In this document: piece after piece, positions 26,364 through 34,410 of the stretch | Layout: every line of letters begins with the position of its first letter | How positions within the stretch are numbered: the stretch's first letter is position 1 | Origin: Schaalia radingae | GTDB lineage: Bacteria; Actinomycetota; Actinomycetes; Actinomycetales; Actinomycetaceae | NCBI RefSeq assembly: GCF_900106055.1 | Contig: NZ_LT629792.1 | Coordinates: 1,116,001-1,180,000, forward strand | Length of the DNA stretch: 64,000 nt | Direction of reading: 5' to 3' | Translations under genes and position numbers: made by a program | The notes under the pieces: generated by a model | Seen by the model: the letters and a program-made list of their open reading frames with translations, nothing else | What the model was told of the DNA's origin: nothing | Database searches by the model: none

Positions 26364-27440
26364 ATGTCGCTCGCTCCCTTCACGGTCACCGGTGCGCGCA
26401 TCTCCCTGGTGCCACTAGCTTGTGACGATGCCAACGATATCTACCGTCTGTGCCAGGACCCTGCCATCATGCAGTGGACGACGGTTCCCTCGCCATATTC
26501 GCGTGACCAGGCCAGGGAATTCGTTGAAAAAGTCGCGACCGCCGGCTGGGAGAAGAACGAGCCACACTGGGCGATCCGCACCGTGGCCACCAACACGCTC
26601 GTGGGCACCCTGTCGATGCGGATTCAATCCGAGGACGGGACGCTCGATGTGGGCTACTGGGTAGGCGCCGACAGCCGTGGATCAGGCTACGCTACCGAAG
26701 CACTTATCCTGGCTGCGCGCGTCGCATTCGATACGCTGAACGCGCCGCGCCTCGTGTGGCGCTCACGGGTCGGCAACTGGCCATCGTGGCGCGTGGCGTG
26801 GCGACTGGGCTTCCACGCAGGCAAACGAGGGCGGCAAGTCGAAAACGACAAGGGTGAAGAAATCTGGGAAGCATTCCTTGAACCAGATGACACGATGGAG
26901 CCTGCTGCACCGTGGGACGGGCCGGCTGCACCCGCACCGGTGATGGGGCGGCGCAGTGGCACCTCGCACACACCGGGCCGCAGCACGCGTAGCCCCCAGG
27001 AACTGGTCAGCGAGTTCCACTCGACCTACCACATGCCCAACCGTGTGGCAGACGGCGGGGAACCCACACTGGACTACGACCGTGTCATGATGCGCATGAG
27101 CCTGATCGCTGAGGAATTCAGCGAACTGATTGGAGCCATGTGGGGACCTGACGCGAGGACACTCATCGAGCAGGCCTATCAGCAGGCAGCTGAAGGCGAT
27201 CATGCCACCTCCGATATCGTCGAGACCGCTGACGCTTTGGCCGACCTGGTCTACGTCATCTACGGGATGGCACTGGAATCAGGCATCGACCTGGATACGG
27301 TCCTGGAAGAAGTTCAGGCATCGAACCTGTCCAAACTCATGCCGGATGGGTCGGTGAAGCGTCGTGAGGACGGAAAAGTTCTGAAGGGACCGAACTTTTT
27401 CCCACCCAATATTGCTCGCGTGCTCCACCTGGACGACTGA
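26364..27440 (+). CDS. Fusion of GNAT acetyltransferase and MazG-like nucleotide pyrophosphohydrolase
   Basis: The 358-residue protein has two enzymatic domains. Residues about 1-175 are a GNAT acetyltransferase of the RimJ type, with the acetyl-CoA loop in VGADSRGSGYATEAL (about 100-114). A low-complexity linker rich in Pro, Ala and Gly (about 175-210) leads to an all-alpha MazG-like domain (about 212-355) with the metal-binding EEFSE (250-254) and ETADALADLVYVIYG (287-301) motifs. MazG-like domains hydrolyse nucleoside triphosphates or similar to monophosphates. Substrates of both halves are unknown. The AAAGGAGG ribosome site fixes the start. The frame is continuous, so this is a true single gene. 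Confidence 0.85.
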   Translation: MSLAPFTVTGARISLVPLACDDANDIYRLCQDPAIMQWTTVPSPYSRDQAREFVEKVATAGWEKNEPHWAIRTVATNTLVGTLSMRIQSEDGTLDVGYWVGADSRGSGYATEALILAARVAFDTLNAPRLVWRSRVGNWPSWRVAWRLGFHAGKRGRQVENDKGEEIWEAFLEPDDTMEPAAPWDGPAAPAPVMGRRSGTSHTPGRSTRSPQELVSEFHSTYHMPNRVADGGEPTLDYDRVMMRMSLIAEEFSELIGAMWGPDARTLIEQAYQQAAEGDHATSDIVETADALADLVYVIYGMALESGIDLDTVLEEVQASNLSKLMPDGSVKRREDGKVLKGPNFFPPNIARVLHLDD

Positions 27441-27482
27441 CACGTGAGATGATGGCATCATCATCAACGAAGGAGATCAACT

Positions 27483-28580
27483 GTGACCAAAGTGGTAGTT
27501 GTCGGCGGTGGGTACGGTGGTGTCACCGTCGCGAAAGGACTGGATCCAGTCGCTGACGTGATCCTCATTGAGCAGAAGGACCAATTCGTTCACCACGCGG
27601 CCGCACTTCGGGCAGCGGTCGACGAGGTGTGGGAGCACGCCATTTTCATGCCGTACTCGAACCTGCTGAAGAATGGGCAGGTGATCCAGGGCGTCGTCTC
27701 GTCAGTGACGGGGACGACGGTGCATGTCTTTGGGCACGACCCCATCGAAGCGGACTACGTGATCCTGGCAAGTGGATCAACGTATCCGTTCCCCGCAAAG
27801 TACTCCTCCTCGAAAGCGACTGTGGCGAAAGCGCGCCTTGAACAGCTCCACGACGCACTGACATCGGCCGGCTCGGTCATGTTGGTAGGCGGAGGCACCG
27901 TCGGCATTGAGATGACAGGTGAGTTGGCCAGCGCGTTCCCTGATCTGGAGATCATTCTGGTTGAATCCGGTGACTCCATTCTGTCCACGCCTGGCTACAC
28001 ACAGGAGCTTCGCGACGCGATCACGGAACAGCTCGACGAACTGGGTGTGCGCGTGGTGACAGGCTCCCCGCTGGCATATTTGCCGCCGATTCAGGCCGGC
28101 CAGCTAGGACGCTTCAGTGTTCAGACGCATAACGGTGACCAGATCGAGGCAGATATATGGTTCCAGTGCTACGGCGCGACAGCGAACTCCGGATACCTGG
28201 CGGGAACGGAATACGAAGAACTTCTTCACCCGAACGGAACAATTCGTGTTGATCCCACGCTGCAGGTCAAGGGACACTCCAACGTGTACGCCATTGGTGA
28301 TATCACCGACGTGCGTGAATCCAAGCGCGCAGATGCGGCACGTCAGCAAGCCCGAGTTGTCATTGCCAATATCACGCATCAGCTGGAAGGCGGAGAGCCC
28401 GATATCTCCTACCAACCCACCAAGGAGTGGGTCATCTTGCCGCTCGGGCCGTCGATGGGTGCATCGCAGCTGATCGACGCAGACGGGAATATGCGTATCC
28501 TCGGTGCAGAACAGACAGCGGAGATCAAGGGCACTGATCTGATGGTTTCCGTTATCCGCTCGCAACTGAATCTTCCCTGA
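27483..28580 (+). CDS. FAD-dependent oxidoreductase of the FSP1/AIFM2-like pyridine nucleotide-disulfide family
   Basis: The 365-residue flavoprotein begins with the FAD-binding VVVGGGYGGVTVAKGL, has a second dinucleotide-binding region SVMLVGGGTVGIEMTGELA (about 131-149) and ends with the FAD-contact segment GHSNVYAIGDITDV (about 260-275). It lacks a redox-active CxxxxC. Similar proteins reduce quinones with NAD(P)H, but no membrane-binding tail is evident. The GTG start follows AAGGAG. It is not clearly in an operon with the next gene, which has its own promoter. Confidence 0.82.
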   Translation: MTKVVVVGGGYGGVTVAKGLDPVADVILIEQKDQFVHHAAALRAAVDEVWEHAIFMPYSNLLKNGQVIQGVVSSVTGTTVHVFGHDPIEADYVILASGSTYPFPAKYSSSKATVAKARLEQLHDALTSAGSVMLVGGGTVGIEMTGELASAFPDLEIILVESGDSILSTPGYTQELRDAITEQLDELGVRVVTGSPLAYLPPIQAGQLGRFSVQTHNGDQIEADIWFQCYGATANSGYLAGTEYEELLHPNGTIRVDPTLQVKGHSNVYAIGDITDVRESKRADAARQQARVVIANITHQLEGGEPDISYQPTKEWVILPLGPSMGASQLIDADGNMRILGAEQTAEIKGTDLMVSVIRSQLNLP

Positions 28581-28610
28581 ATTGAGCACGTCAATTTAGG
28601 CGTGAACAGG

Positions 28611-28616
28611 TAGGCT
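28611..28616 (+). promoter_or_regulatory. Candidate leaderless -10 box (TAGGCT) of the Asp-rich gene
   Basis: TAGGCT ends six bases before the ATG at 28623. Confidence 0.4.
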
Positions 28617-28622
28617 GGGAGC

Positions 28623-28961
28623 ATGACACAAGATCCTCGCGACGCGCTGAACTTACTCATCGCAGCATTTGAGCACCACTTTGATGTCGTCCAGGGCGGC
28701 ACAGCCGCGTCGGATGCCGTCATTTCGCAGGCAGAAGAACGCCTCCGTGATGCGTTCTTCACCTACGACGACGTTCTCTTCACACGATTCGACGCTGAAC
28801 TGCCGTTCGACATTCTGGATGAAGATGATGACGACGACGATGATGACGACTATGAGGACGACGGCGACGACGAAGATGATGACGATGACAGCTTCGACGG
28901 CTTCGACGATGACGAGTACGACCAGATCGACCTGGACGACGATAACGACGAGGACGACTAA
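28623..28961 (+). CDS. Small Asp-rich protein (family often mislabelled primosomal protein)
   Basis: The 112-residue product has a folded-looking N-terminal half (MTQDPRDALNLLIAAFEHHFD and an ERLRDAFFTYDDVLFTRFD segment) and a C-terminal half made mostly of aspartate and glutamate. Actinobacterial proteins of this pattern are commonly labelled primosomal protein or DNA primase without evidence. The acidic tail could mimic DNA or bind metals or basic proteins, but this is inference. The stop codon overlaps that of the convergent aldo/keto reductase by four bases (CTAA). Confidence 0.7.
   Translation: MTQDPRDALNLLIAAFEHHFDVVQGGTAASDAVISQAEERLRDAFFTYDDVLFTRFDAELPFDILDEDDDDDDDDDYEDDGDDEDDDDDSFDGFDDDEYDQIDLDDDNDEDD
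28828..28960 (+). repeat. GAT/GAC trinucleotide-rich tract encoding the acidic tail
   Basis: About 130 bases are almost all GAN codons in the reading frame. Such tracts may change length by slippage; here the frame is intact. Confidence 0.7.
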
Positions 28962-29902
28962 TCTACGCGCGGATCAGATACTTCGCTGAGTACCGTTCGG
29001 ATCTGCTCAGGAAGTGGATCCTGACATTCGAGCAGCTGATCGAGCTGTCGGACCGTGCGCGGACCGACGATCGCGCTTGCCACACCCTCAGCGTCACGCA
29101 CCCATGCCAACGCCACATCCATACTCGTGCGATCAAGCCCCTGAGCAGCGCGTTCGAGGGCGTTGAGCGTGCCAGACAAAGCAGGATCCAGGTAGCGTTC
29201 AACGGTATAACGCAGGTGCGGTGACGCGGCGCGTGAATCTGGGGGAGTGGCATGGCGATACTTCCCGGTCAGGACGCCGCACGCCAGTGGCGAATGCGCC
29301 AGGATTCCCATCCCGGCTGAGCGTGCCGGTGCAAACACCTGAGACTCGAGGCCGCGATCCAGCAGTGACCAGGAATCTTCCAACGCAACCACAGGCATCC
29401 CCGCCAGGGCCGCCCTCGTCGATGCTGATGCCGCCGTCCACGCCGATGCGTGAGCGATCCCTACGTAGCGCGCACGACCCGAGCGCCAGGCGACCTCCAG
29501 CGCGGACAGTGTTTCGTCGACCGGAATGTGCGGCGTGAACTCCGCGAGCCACAGGTCAACGAAATCGGTGTGCCACCGGGCCAGCGCATCGTCCAGACTG
29601 GCGAGCATGTCGCCGCGCGCCGCACTGGCACGCCACTTAGTGGACGCATCCAGGTGTGCGCCCCCTCGAAGTGCGATCACGAGCTGATTGCGACTGACTG
29701 TGCTGATGAGCGACCCGAGGACGTCCACCGCCGCGCCGTCTCCGTGCGTTGGTGCAATTTCGATCAGGTTCCCACCGGCATCGACAAAATGGCGCAGCAT
29801 GTCTTCAGCTTCGTGCTCATCGGTGTCGCGGCCCCACGTGAGTGTGCCGAGTCCAACATCAGAGACGCTCAGGCCCGAACGGCCGCAAAAACGAGTGCGC
29901 AT
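28958..29902 (-). CDS. Aldo/keto reductase family protein with a degenerate catalytic tetrad
   Basis: The 314-residue protein folds as an aldo/keto reductase: SGLSVSDVGLGTLTWGRDTDE at the start, RYVGIAHASAW in the middle and WVRDAEGVASAIVGPRTVRQLD near the end. However every member of the tetrad Asp-Tyr-Lys-His is changed. The stretch that should read IDTA..YG reads IEIAPTHG (E48, H53), the lysine position reads ALRGG (R79), and the histidine position reads WLAEF (E121). It is therefore probably not a normal carbonyl reductase and may bind a cofactor or ligand only. The ATG at 29902 is chosen for homology and a TACGGT box six bases upstream; the longer frame to 29998 is rejected. Confidence 0.78.
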   Translation of the reverse strand: MRTRFCGRSGLSVSDVGLGTLTWGRDTDEHEAEDMLRHFVDAGGNLIEIAPTHGDGAAVDVLGSLISTVSRNQLVIALRGGAHLDASTKWRASAARGDMLASLDDALARWHTDFVDLWLAEFTPHIPVDETLSALEVAWRSGRARYVGIAHASAWTAASASTRAALAGMPVVALEDSWSLLDRGLESQVFAPARSAGMGILAHSPLACGVLTGKYRHATPPDSRAASPHLRYTVERYLDPALSGTLNALERAAQGLDRTSMDVALAWVRDAEGVASAIVGPRTVRQLDQLLECQDPLPEQIRTVLSEVSDPRVD

Positions 29903-29908
29903 ACTGTA

Positions 29909-29914
29909 ACCGTA
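29909..29914 (-). promoter_or_regulatory. Candidate leaderless -10 box (TACGGT) of the aldo/keto reductase gene
   Basis: TACGGT on the minus strand ends six bases before the ATG at 29902. Confidence 0.45.
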
Positions 29915-29962
29915 GTGTGGTGGTGACCGGGTGGCGCGGTAGGGGAATCGGCGTGGTGCCCG

Positions 29963-29968
29963 TACAGT
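29963..29968 (+). promoter_or_regulatory. Candidate leaderless -10 box (TACAGT) of uppP
   Basis: TACAGT ends seven bases before the ATG at 29976, so the message should be leaderless. No good -35 box is seen. Confidence 0.45.
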
Positions 29969-29975
29969 AGGCCTC

Positions 29976-30827
29976 ATGAGTTGGCTTGATGCAATCATCC
30001 TGGGGCTGGTTCAGGGCCTCACGGAGTTTCTTCCTATTTCCTCATCTGCTCACCTGCGCATTGTGGGAGAGCTGATCGGACAGGCAGATCCGGGAGCTGC
30101 CTTCACCGCGATCACGCAGATCGGAACTGAAACCGCAGTGCTGGTGTTCTTCTGGAAAGACATCGTGAGGATCGTGTCGAAATGGGCGCGTTCCCTTCCC
30201 GTAGTCGGCCCCGCCAAGCGCGTCAGCGGTGCCGATCCCGATGCGCGCATGGGGTGGATGATCATCGTCGGATCCCTGCCGATCGGAATCCTTGGACTGC
30301 TGCTCGAAGATTGGATCGACACATCATTCCGTAACCTGTGGATCACGGTGGCCATGCTTGTTTTCTTCGGTCTGCTGCTCGGCGCGGCTGATCGCTTGGG
30401 GCGCAGGGAACTCACCCTTGACCGCATGAGCTGGCGCGATGCCATTGCTTACGGCTTTGCTCAGGCGATGGCTCTCATTCCCGGCGTCTCCCGTTCAGGT
30501 GGCACCATCACGATGGGGCGCGCGCTGGGCTACACGAGAGAAGCTGCAGCGCGCTACTCATTCCTGTTGGCCATGCCCGCCGTCTTCGCATCGGGGTTCT
30601 ACAAGATGGCCAAGGTGATCGGTGGTGGTGACATTGTTGCGGTCGGGCCGACGATCCTGGCCACGCTCATCGCTTTCGGCGTGGGATACGTGGTGATCAT
30701 GTGGTTCCTCAAGTTGATCTCCACCCGCTCGTTCAGCCCCTTCGTCGTGTACCGCCTGGGTCTGGCCGCCCTCGTCGCGATCCTGCTGCTGACCGGCGTC
30801 CTGACGCCCGGGGGAGTCGCAGCCTGA
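29976..30827 (+). CDS. uppP: Undecaprenyl-diphosphate phosphatase
   Basis: The 283-residue integral membrane enzyme removes a phosphate from undecaprenyl diphosphate, recycling the lipid carrier for peptidoglycan and other envelope polymers. The two signature regions are present: [18 protein letters not shown] near the N-terminus (residues about 11-28) and [17 protein letters not shown] at about 168-184. About eight membrane helices fill the rest. Length is normal for BacA/UppP. It is divergent from the aldo/keto reductase gene, and its end lies 10 bases from the convergent nuclease gene. Confidence 0.95.
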   Translation: MSWLDAIILGLVQGLTEFLPISSSAHLRIVGELIGQADPGAAFTAITQIGTETAVLVFFWKDIVRIVSKWARSLPVVGPAKRVSGADPDARMGWMIIVGSLPIGILGLLLEDWIDTSFRNLWITVAMLVFFGLLLGAADRLGRRELTLDRMSWRDAIAYGFAQAMALIPGVSRSGGTITMGRALGYTREAAARYSFLLAMPAVFASGFYKMAKVIGGGDIVAVGPTILATLIAFGVGYVVIMWFLKLISTRSFSPFVVYRLGLAALVAILLLTGVLTPGGVAA

Positions 30828-30837
30828 CGAGGGTGAC

Positions 30838-31683
30838 TTACTGACTCGCACGCATGGACAGTACACGCTCGATGCCTTCTTCAGGAATATCGGGCACCTG
30901 ACCGCCAAAGATGGGGCACATGGACTGCACGTGGCACCAGTTGCACAGCGGGTTTTTTGTCGGAACAAAACGACGCTGGCGAGCCGCACTTTCGATGCGC
31001 TCCCACAGCTGTGCCACATCGGCGCGAATGTCCACCATGTCGGCGTCGGTGGGGTCCAAGGTGAGGACCTGACCGGACTTGATGTACACCAACTGCGTGC
31101 GGGCCGGAAGTTCGCGTGTGAGCTGAAGCAGCAATGCGTAGAAGCGCATCTGGTAGAGAGCTTCGTCCTGGAAACGTGGACTGGGAGCCTTGCCTGTCTT
31201 GTAGTCCACAACGCGCAGCTGGCCTGTGGGAGCCTGATCGATGCGGTCGATGAATCCGCGCAGACGAATGCCTTCGGGCATCACCACAGTGATCAGTTCT
31301 TCACGTCCAACCGGTTCAAGCCATCGTGGATCCTCGATATGGAAGTACTGCTCGATTACGGTTCGCACGTCACGCATCCATGACTGCAAATCCTCTTCAG
31401 AATCGAACAGATCCATCACTGTATGATCGTTGCTGCGTAGCACTTCCCATTGCGGGGCAACCAGTTCCTGAGCATGCTCAGGGGTGCGATCGTGCTGCGG
31501 CACGTCGAAGAGATGCTCGAGGACAGCGTGTACGAGGGTGCCCATCGCCGTGGCACGTGTGGCGGGCGAGGGAATGCGATCCACAACTAACAGGCGGAAC
31601 TTGAGAGGGCATTTCATGAAATCGCGGGCGCGCGACACCGACAGTGCGGGCGCCCACTGTTCAGACGATGATGAAGACGGCAT
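30838..31683 (-). CDS. RecB-family PD-(D/E)XK nuclease with a predicted Fe-S cluster
   Basis: The 281-residue protein has a single nuclease domain of the RecB/Cas4 type. Motifs: GTLVHAVLE (about 48-56, conserved histidine), GFIDRID and VVDYKTGK (catalytic Asp and the D-x-K pair), and QMRFYALLL. Four cysteines, C25 near the start and C247, C250, C256 in LCNWCHVQSMCP, form the iron-sulfur staple known from AddB and Cas4. No CRISPR genes are nearby, so it is the housekeeping actinobacterial form found beside trmI and the proteasomal ATPase. It is divergent from trmI. Confidence 0.88.
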   Translation of the reverse strand: MPSSSSSEQWAPALSVSRARDFMKCPLKFRLLVVDRIPSPATRATAMGTLVHAVLEHLFDVPQHDRTPEHAQELVAPQWEVLRSNDHTVMDLFDSEEDLQSWMRDVRTVIEQYFHIEDPRWLEPVGREELITVVMPEGIRLRGFIDRIDQAPTGQLRVVDYKTGKAPSPRFQDEALYQMRFYALLLQLTRELPARTQLVYIKSGQVLTLDPTDADMVDIRADVAQLWERIESAARQRRFVPTKNPLCNWCHVQSMCPIFGGQVPDIPEEGIERVLSMRASQ

Positions 31684-31689
31684 GTGCCT

Positions 31690-31695
31690 ACCGTA
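31690..31695 (-). promoter_or_regulatory. Candidate leaderless -10 box (TACGGT) of the RecB-like nuclease gene
   Basis: TACGGT on the minus strand ends six bases before the ATG at 31683. Confidence 0.45.
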
Positions 31696-31740
31696 ACGCC
31701 GCGCACCGGCATCTGCGTGCTCGCCTGCTCCGGTTGTGGA

Positions 31741-31746
31741 TACAAT
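31741..31746 (+). promoter_or_regulatory. Candidate leaderless -10 box (TACAAT) of trmI
   Basis: TACAAT ends seven bases before the ATG at 31754. It overlaps an upstream in-frame GTG (31736), which is therefore unlikely to be the start. Confidence 0.5.
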
Positions 31747-31753
31747 CCCAGCG

Positions 31754-32800
31754 ATGAGTACTCATAGTGAACTAGGTCAGGAAAACCGGCGCGGGCCACT
31801 GCGCGAAGGCGATCGGGTGCAGGTACGCGACCCGAAGGGACGATTCCACACCATCACGCTGGTGGCGGGCGGACGCTTCCAAACCAATCGCGGATGGCTC
31901 GATCACGACGCCGTGATCGGTCAGCCGGACGGCCAGGTGATCACCACGCCTGAAGGACGCTCATTCCAGGTGCTGCGACCCCTGCAAAGCGACTACGTCA
32001 TGTCGATGCCGCGCGGCGCAACGGTGATCTACCCCAAAGACACCGGCACCATCATTCATATGGGGGACATTTTCCCCGGCGCACGCGTAGTGGAAGCAGG
32101 TGTGGGATCAGGTGCATTGACACTGGCACTGCTCAACGCGGTAGGCGAACACGGCCACCTCCACTCAGTGGAACGCCGCGAAGACTTTGCGGACATTGCG
32201 CGCGCCAATGTGGATCTCTGGTTCGGCTCTCACCACCCCGCGTGGACCCTGGAAGTAGGCGAGGTGGCTGATGTGCTCAATCGATGCGAGGCGCATAGCG
32301 TGGATCGCATCGTCTTCGACATGCTGGCCCCGTGGGAGAACCTTCAAGCCGTGGAACACGCATTGAACTACGGAGGAGTATTGACGTGCTACGTCGCCAC
32401 AGTGACCCAGATGTCCCGTCTGGTCGAAGATATCCGCGCATGCGAACGATTCACAGAGCCACTGGCGTGGGAAACGATGCAGCGCGAGTGGCATCTCGAA
32501 GGGCTGGCCGTGCGTCCCGAACACCGCATGGTGGCCCATACCGGCTTTCTGGTCACCACGCGTCTGTTGGCACCGCACACCCGTCCGCAAACCGCCCAAC
32601 GCCGCCCCGCTCCGGCTGCTGAAGGACAGAGCGGAATGTGGGACGACGAGGATGGGTGGACACCCTCGTCAATCGGGCAGCGAGTGCCCAGCGACAAGAA
32701 AGTACGGCGAGTGCGTCGTGACGCAACTGCGCGCAGCGAACATTGGGTGGGAGAAACATTACAGACCACGGTTCGGAAGGATCTGGAGGAATCCCACTGA
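31754..32800 (+). CDS. trmI: tRNA (adenine(58)-N1)-methyltransferase
   Basis: The 348-residue enzyme makes m1A58 in the T loop of tRNAs using SAM. An N-terminal beta domain (DRVQVRDPKGRFHTITL) is followed by the Rossmann fold: MPRGATVIYPKDTG and VVEAGVGSGALTLALL for SAM binding, then DRIVFDMLAPWENL. The last 70 residues are charged and variable. It heads the conserved actinobacterial order trmI-arc-dop-pup-pafA. The Arc gene follows after 50 bases with its own ribosome site. Confidence 0.92.
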   Translation: MSTHSELGQENRRGPLREGDRVQVRDPKGRFHTITLVAGGRFQTNRGWLDHDAVIGQPDGQVITTPEGRSFQVLRPLQSDYVMSMPRGATVIYPKDTGTIIHMGDIFPGARVVEAGVGSGALTLALLNAVGEHGHLHSVERREDFADIARANVDLWFGSHHPAWTLEVGEVADVLNRCEAHSVDRIVFDMLAPWENLQAVEHALNYGGVLTCYVATVTQMSRLVEDIRACERFTEPLAWETMQREWHLEGLAVRPEHRMVAHTGFLVTTRLLAPHTRPQTAQRRPAPAAEGQSGMWDDEDGWTPSSIGQRVPSDKKVRRVRRDATARSEHWVGETLQTTVRKDLEESH

Positions 32801-32850
32801 TCGTCATAGTGTTGAATGACCACTAAAACTGACTCGCGAGGAGGGTACGA

Positions 32851-34410
32851 GTGAGCACGTCTGCCGACCAACAGACCGTTGACGCGTTGCGGCGATCTGT
32901 CGCTTCTTTGGAAGAGAAGAACGAACGCCTCTCACGTGCCCTGTCGACGGCCCGCGGACAGCTTGTCCAACTCAACGAGAAAATCCACCGCTCTCAGCAG
33001 CCTCCACACACATTCGTCTCAGTTCTCGCGGTCGATACCGCCGCGCGTCAGATCGATGCGATGGTGGGCACCAAACGCATGCGCCTGACCGTTGACTCCA
33101 GTGTTGACCTGTCAACGGTGGCCGTCGGACAGCTGGTACGCCTCAACGAGAACATGGTCGTGGTGGGTGTGGACCACTTCGAGCGCACCGGGACACTGAC
33201 ATCGGTGCTGGAAGTACTGGGCGCCGATCGCGTACTGGTGTCCCTGGAAGGCGGCGCGGAACAGGTTCTGACGCTGGCCGGACCACTGCGGCATGGAAGC
33301 GTACGGGCAGGCGATTCCGTCATGGCGAATCTGCGCGCCGGTCAGGCCATCGAACGCGTCACCCGCTCGGATGTCGAGCAGCTGCTCACCCCGCAGGTCC
33401 CGGACGTCACCTACGACGACATCGGCGGACTGGATCAGCAGCTGGCCAGTGTGCGTGACTCGATCGAGATGCCGCTGCGTCACCCGCAGCTCTACCGCGA
33501 TTACGGCTTGCGCCCGCCCAAAGGCATCCTGCTGTACGGGCCGCCAGGTTCGGGTAAAACACTCATTGCCAAAGCAGTGGCAAACGCCTTGTCGCAGACC
33601 GAATCAGGCGTGCGCGGCCACTTCCTGTCTATCAAGGGCCCCGAACTGCTCAACAAATTCGTAGGGGAGACAGAGCGCCAGATTCGGGCAATTTTCTCCC
33701 GTGCTCGTGCACTGGCGGCAACCGGGATCCCTGTTGTCGTGTTCTTCGATGAGATGGAAGCTCTGTTCCGCACGCGCGGCGCAGGTATCTCCTCTGACGT
33801 GGAAACCATGATTGTCCCGCAGCTTCTGGCTGAAATGGACGGAGTGGAAGCCCTCGACAATGTCATCATCATTGGCGCATCCAACCGAGCCGACATGATC
33901 GACCCTGCTGTACTGCGGCCCGGACGCCTCGACGTGCGTATACGCATCGACCGACCCGACCGGACGGGCGCGCGCGACATCTTCACGAAGTATCTGACCA
34001 CGCACGTCCCGATTGCAGCGAGCGAGATTTCCCGCTATGGGAGCCACGAGGAGGCCCTCAATCAGATGATCGACGCCGCCGTGGAGCGTCTGTATGCACG
34101 CGATCAGTCCACTGCACTGTTCCACGCGACGCTGACCTCAGGCGCGCAGACGACGCTGTACCTGAGTGACATCGTTTCAGGCGCATTGATCGCCTCGAGC
34201 GTGGAGCGAGCCAAGAAACACGCTATCCGCGCCACGCTTGGCGGGAGCGAGCAGGGGCTGAGCCAGGAACACGTGCTGCGCGGCGTGGAAGAAGAGATGC
34301 GCGAATCAATGGAGCTGGCTGCTACGTCTTCGCCAGTGGACTGGGCACGCACCGTGGGAGTGCGTGATGATATTCAATCCGTGACCCCCATTCAAGGAGA
34401 TCCACAATGA
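32851..34410 (+). CDS. arc: Proteasome-associated type AAA ATPase (ARC/Mpa homologue) without a proteasome-docking tail
   Basis: The 519-residue ring ATPase has an N-terminal coiled coil (about 1-50), which in Mpa captures Pup, then tandem OB folds (about 50-190), and one AAA domain with Walker A GPPGSGKT (230-237), Walker B VVVFFDEME and the sensor/arginine region LRPGRLDVRIRIDRPD. In species with a 20S core the C-terminus ends in a QYL-type tail that opens the gate. Here it ends GVRDDIQSVTPIQGDPQ, so that tail is missing. GTG start with a GAGGAGGG site. The stop overlaps dop by four bases (ATGA). The ATPase probably unfolds pupylated proteins or acts independently of a proteasome. Confidence 0.93.
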   Translation: MSTSADQQTVDALRRSVASLEEKNERLSRALSTARGQLVQLNEKIHRSQQPPHTFVSVLAVDTAARQIDAMVGTKRMRLTVDSSVDLSTVAVGQLVRLNENMVVVGVDHFERTGTLTSVLEVLGADRVLVSLEGGAEQVLTLAGPLRHGSVRAGDSVMANLRAGQAIERVTRSDVEQLLTPQVPDVTYDDIGGLDQQLASVRDSIEMPLRHPQLYRDYGLRPPKGILLYGPPGSGKTLIAKAVANALSQTESGVRGHFLSIKGPELLNKFVGETERQIRAIFSRARALAATGIPVVVFFDEMEALFRTRGAGISSDVETMIVPQLLAEMDGVEALDNVIIIGASNRADMIDPAVLRPGRLDVRIRIDRPDRTGARDIFTKYLTTHVPIAASEISRYGSHEEALNQMIDAAVERLYARDQSTALFHATLTSGAQTTLYLSDIVSGALIASSVERAKKHAIRATLGGSEQGLSQEHVLRGVEEEMRESMELAATSSPVDWARTVGVRDDIQSVTPIQGDPQ

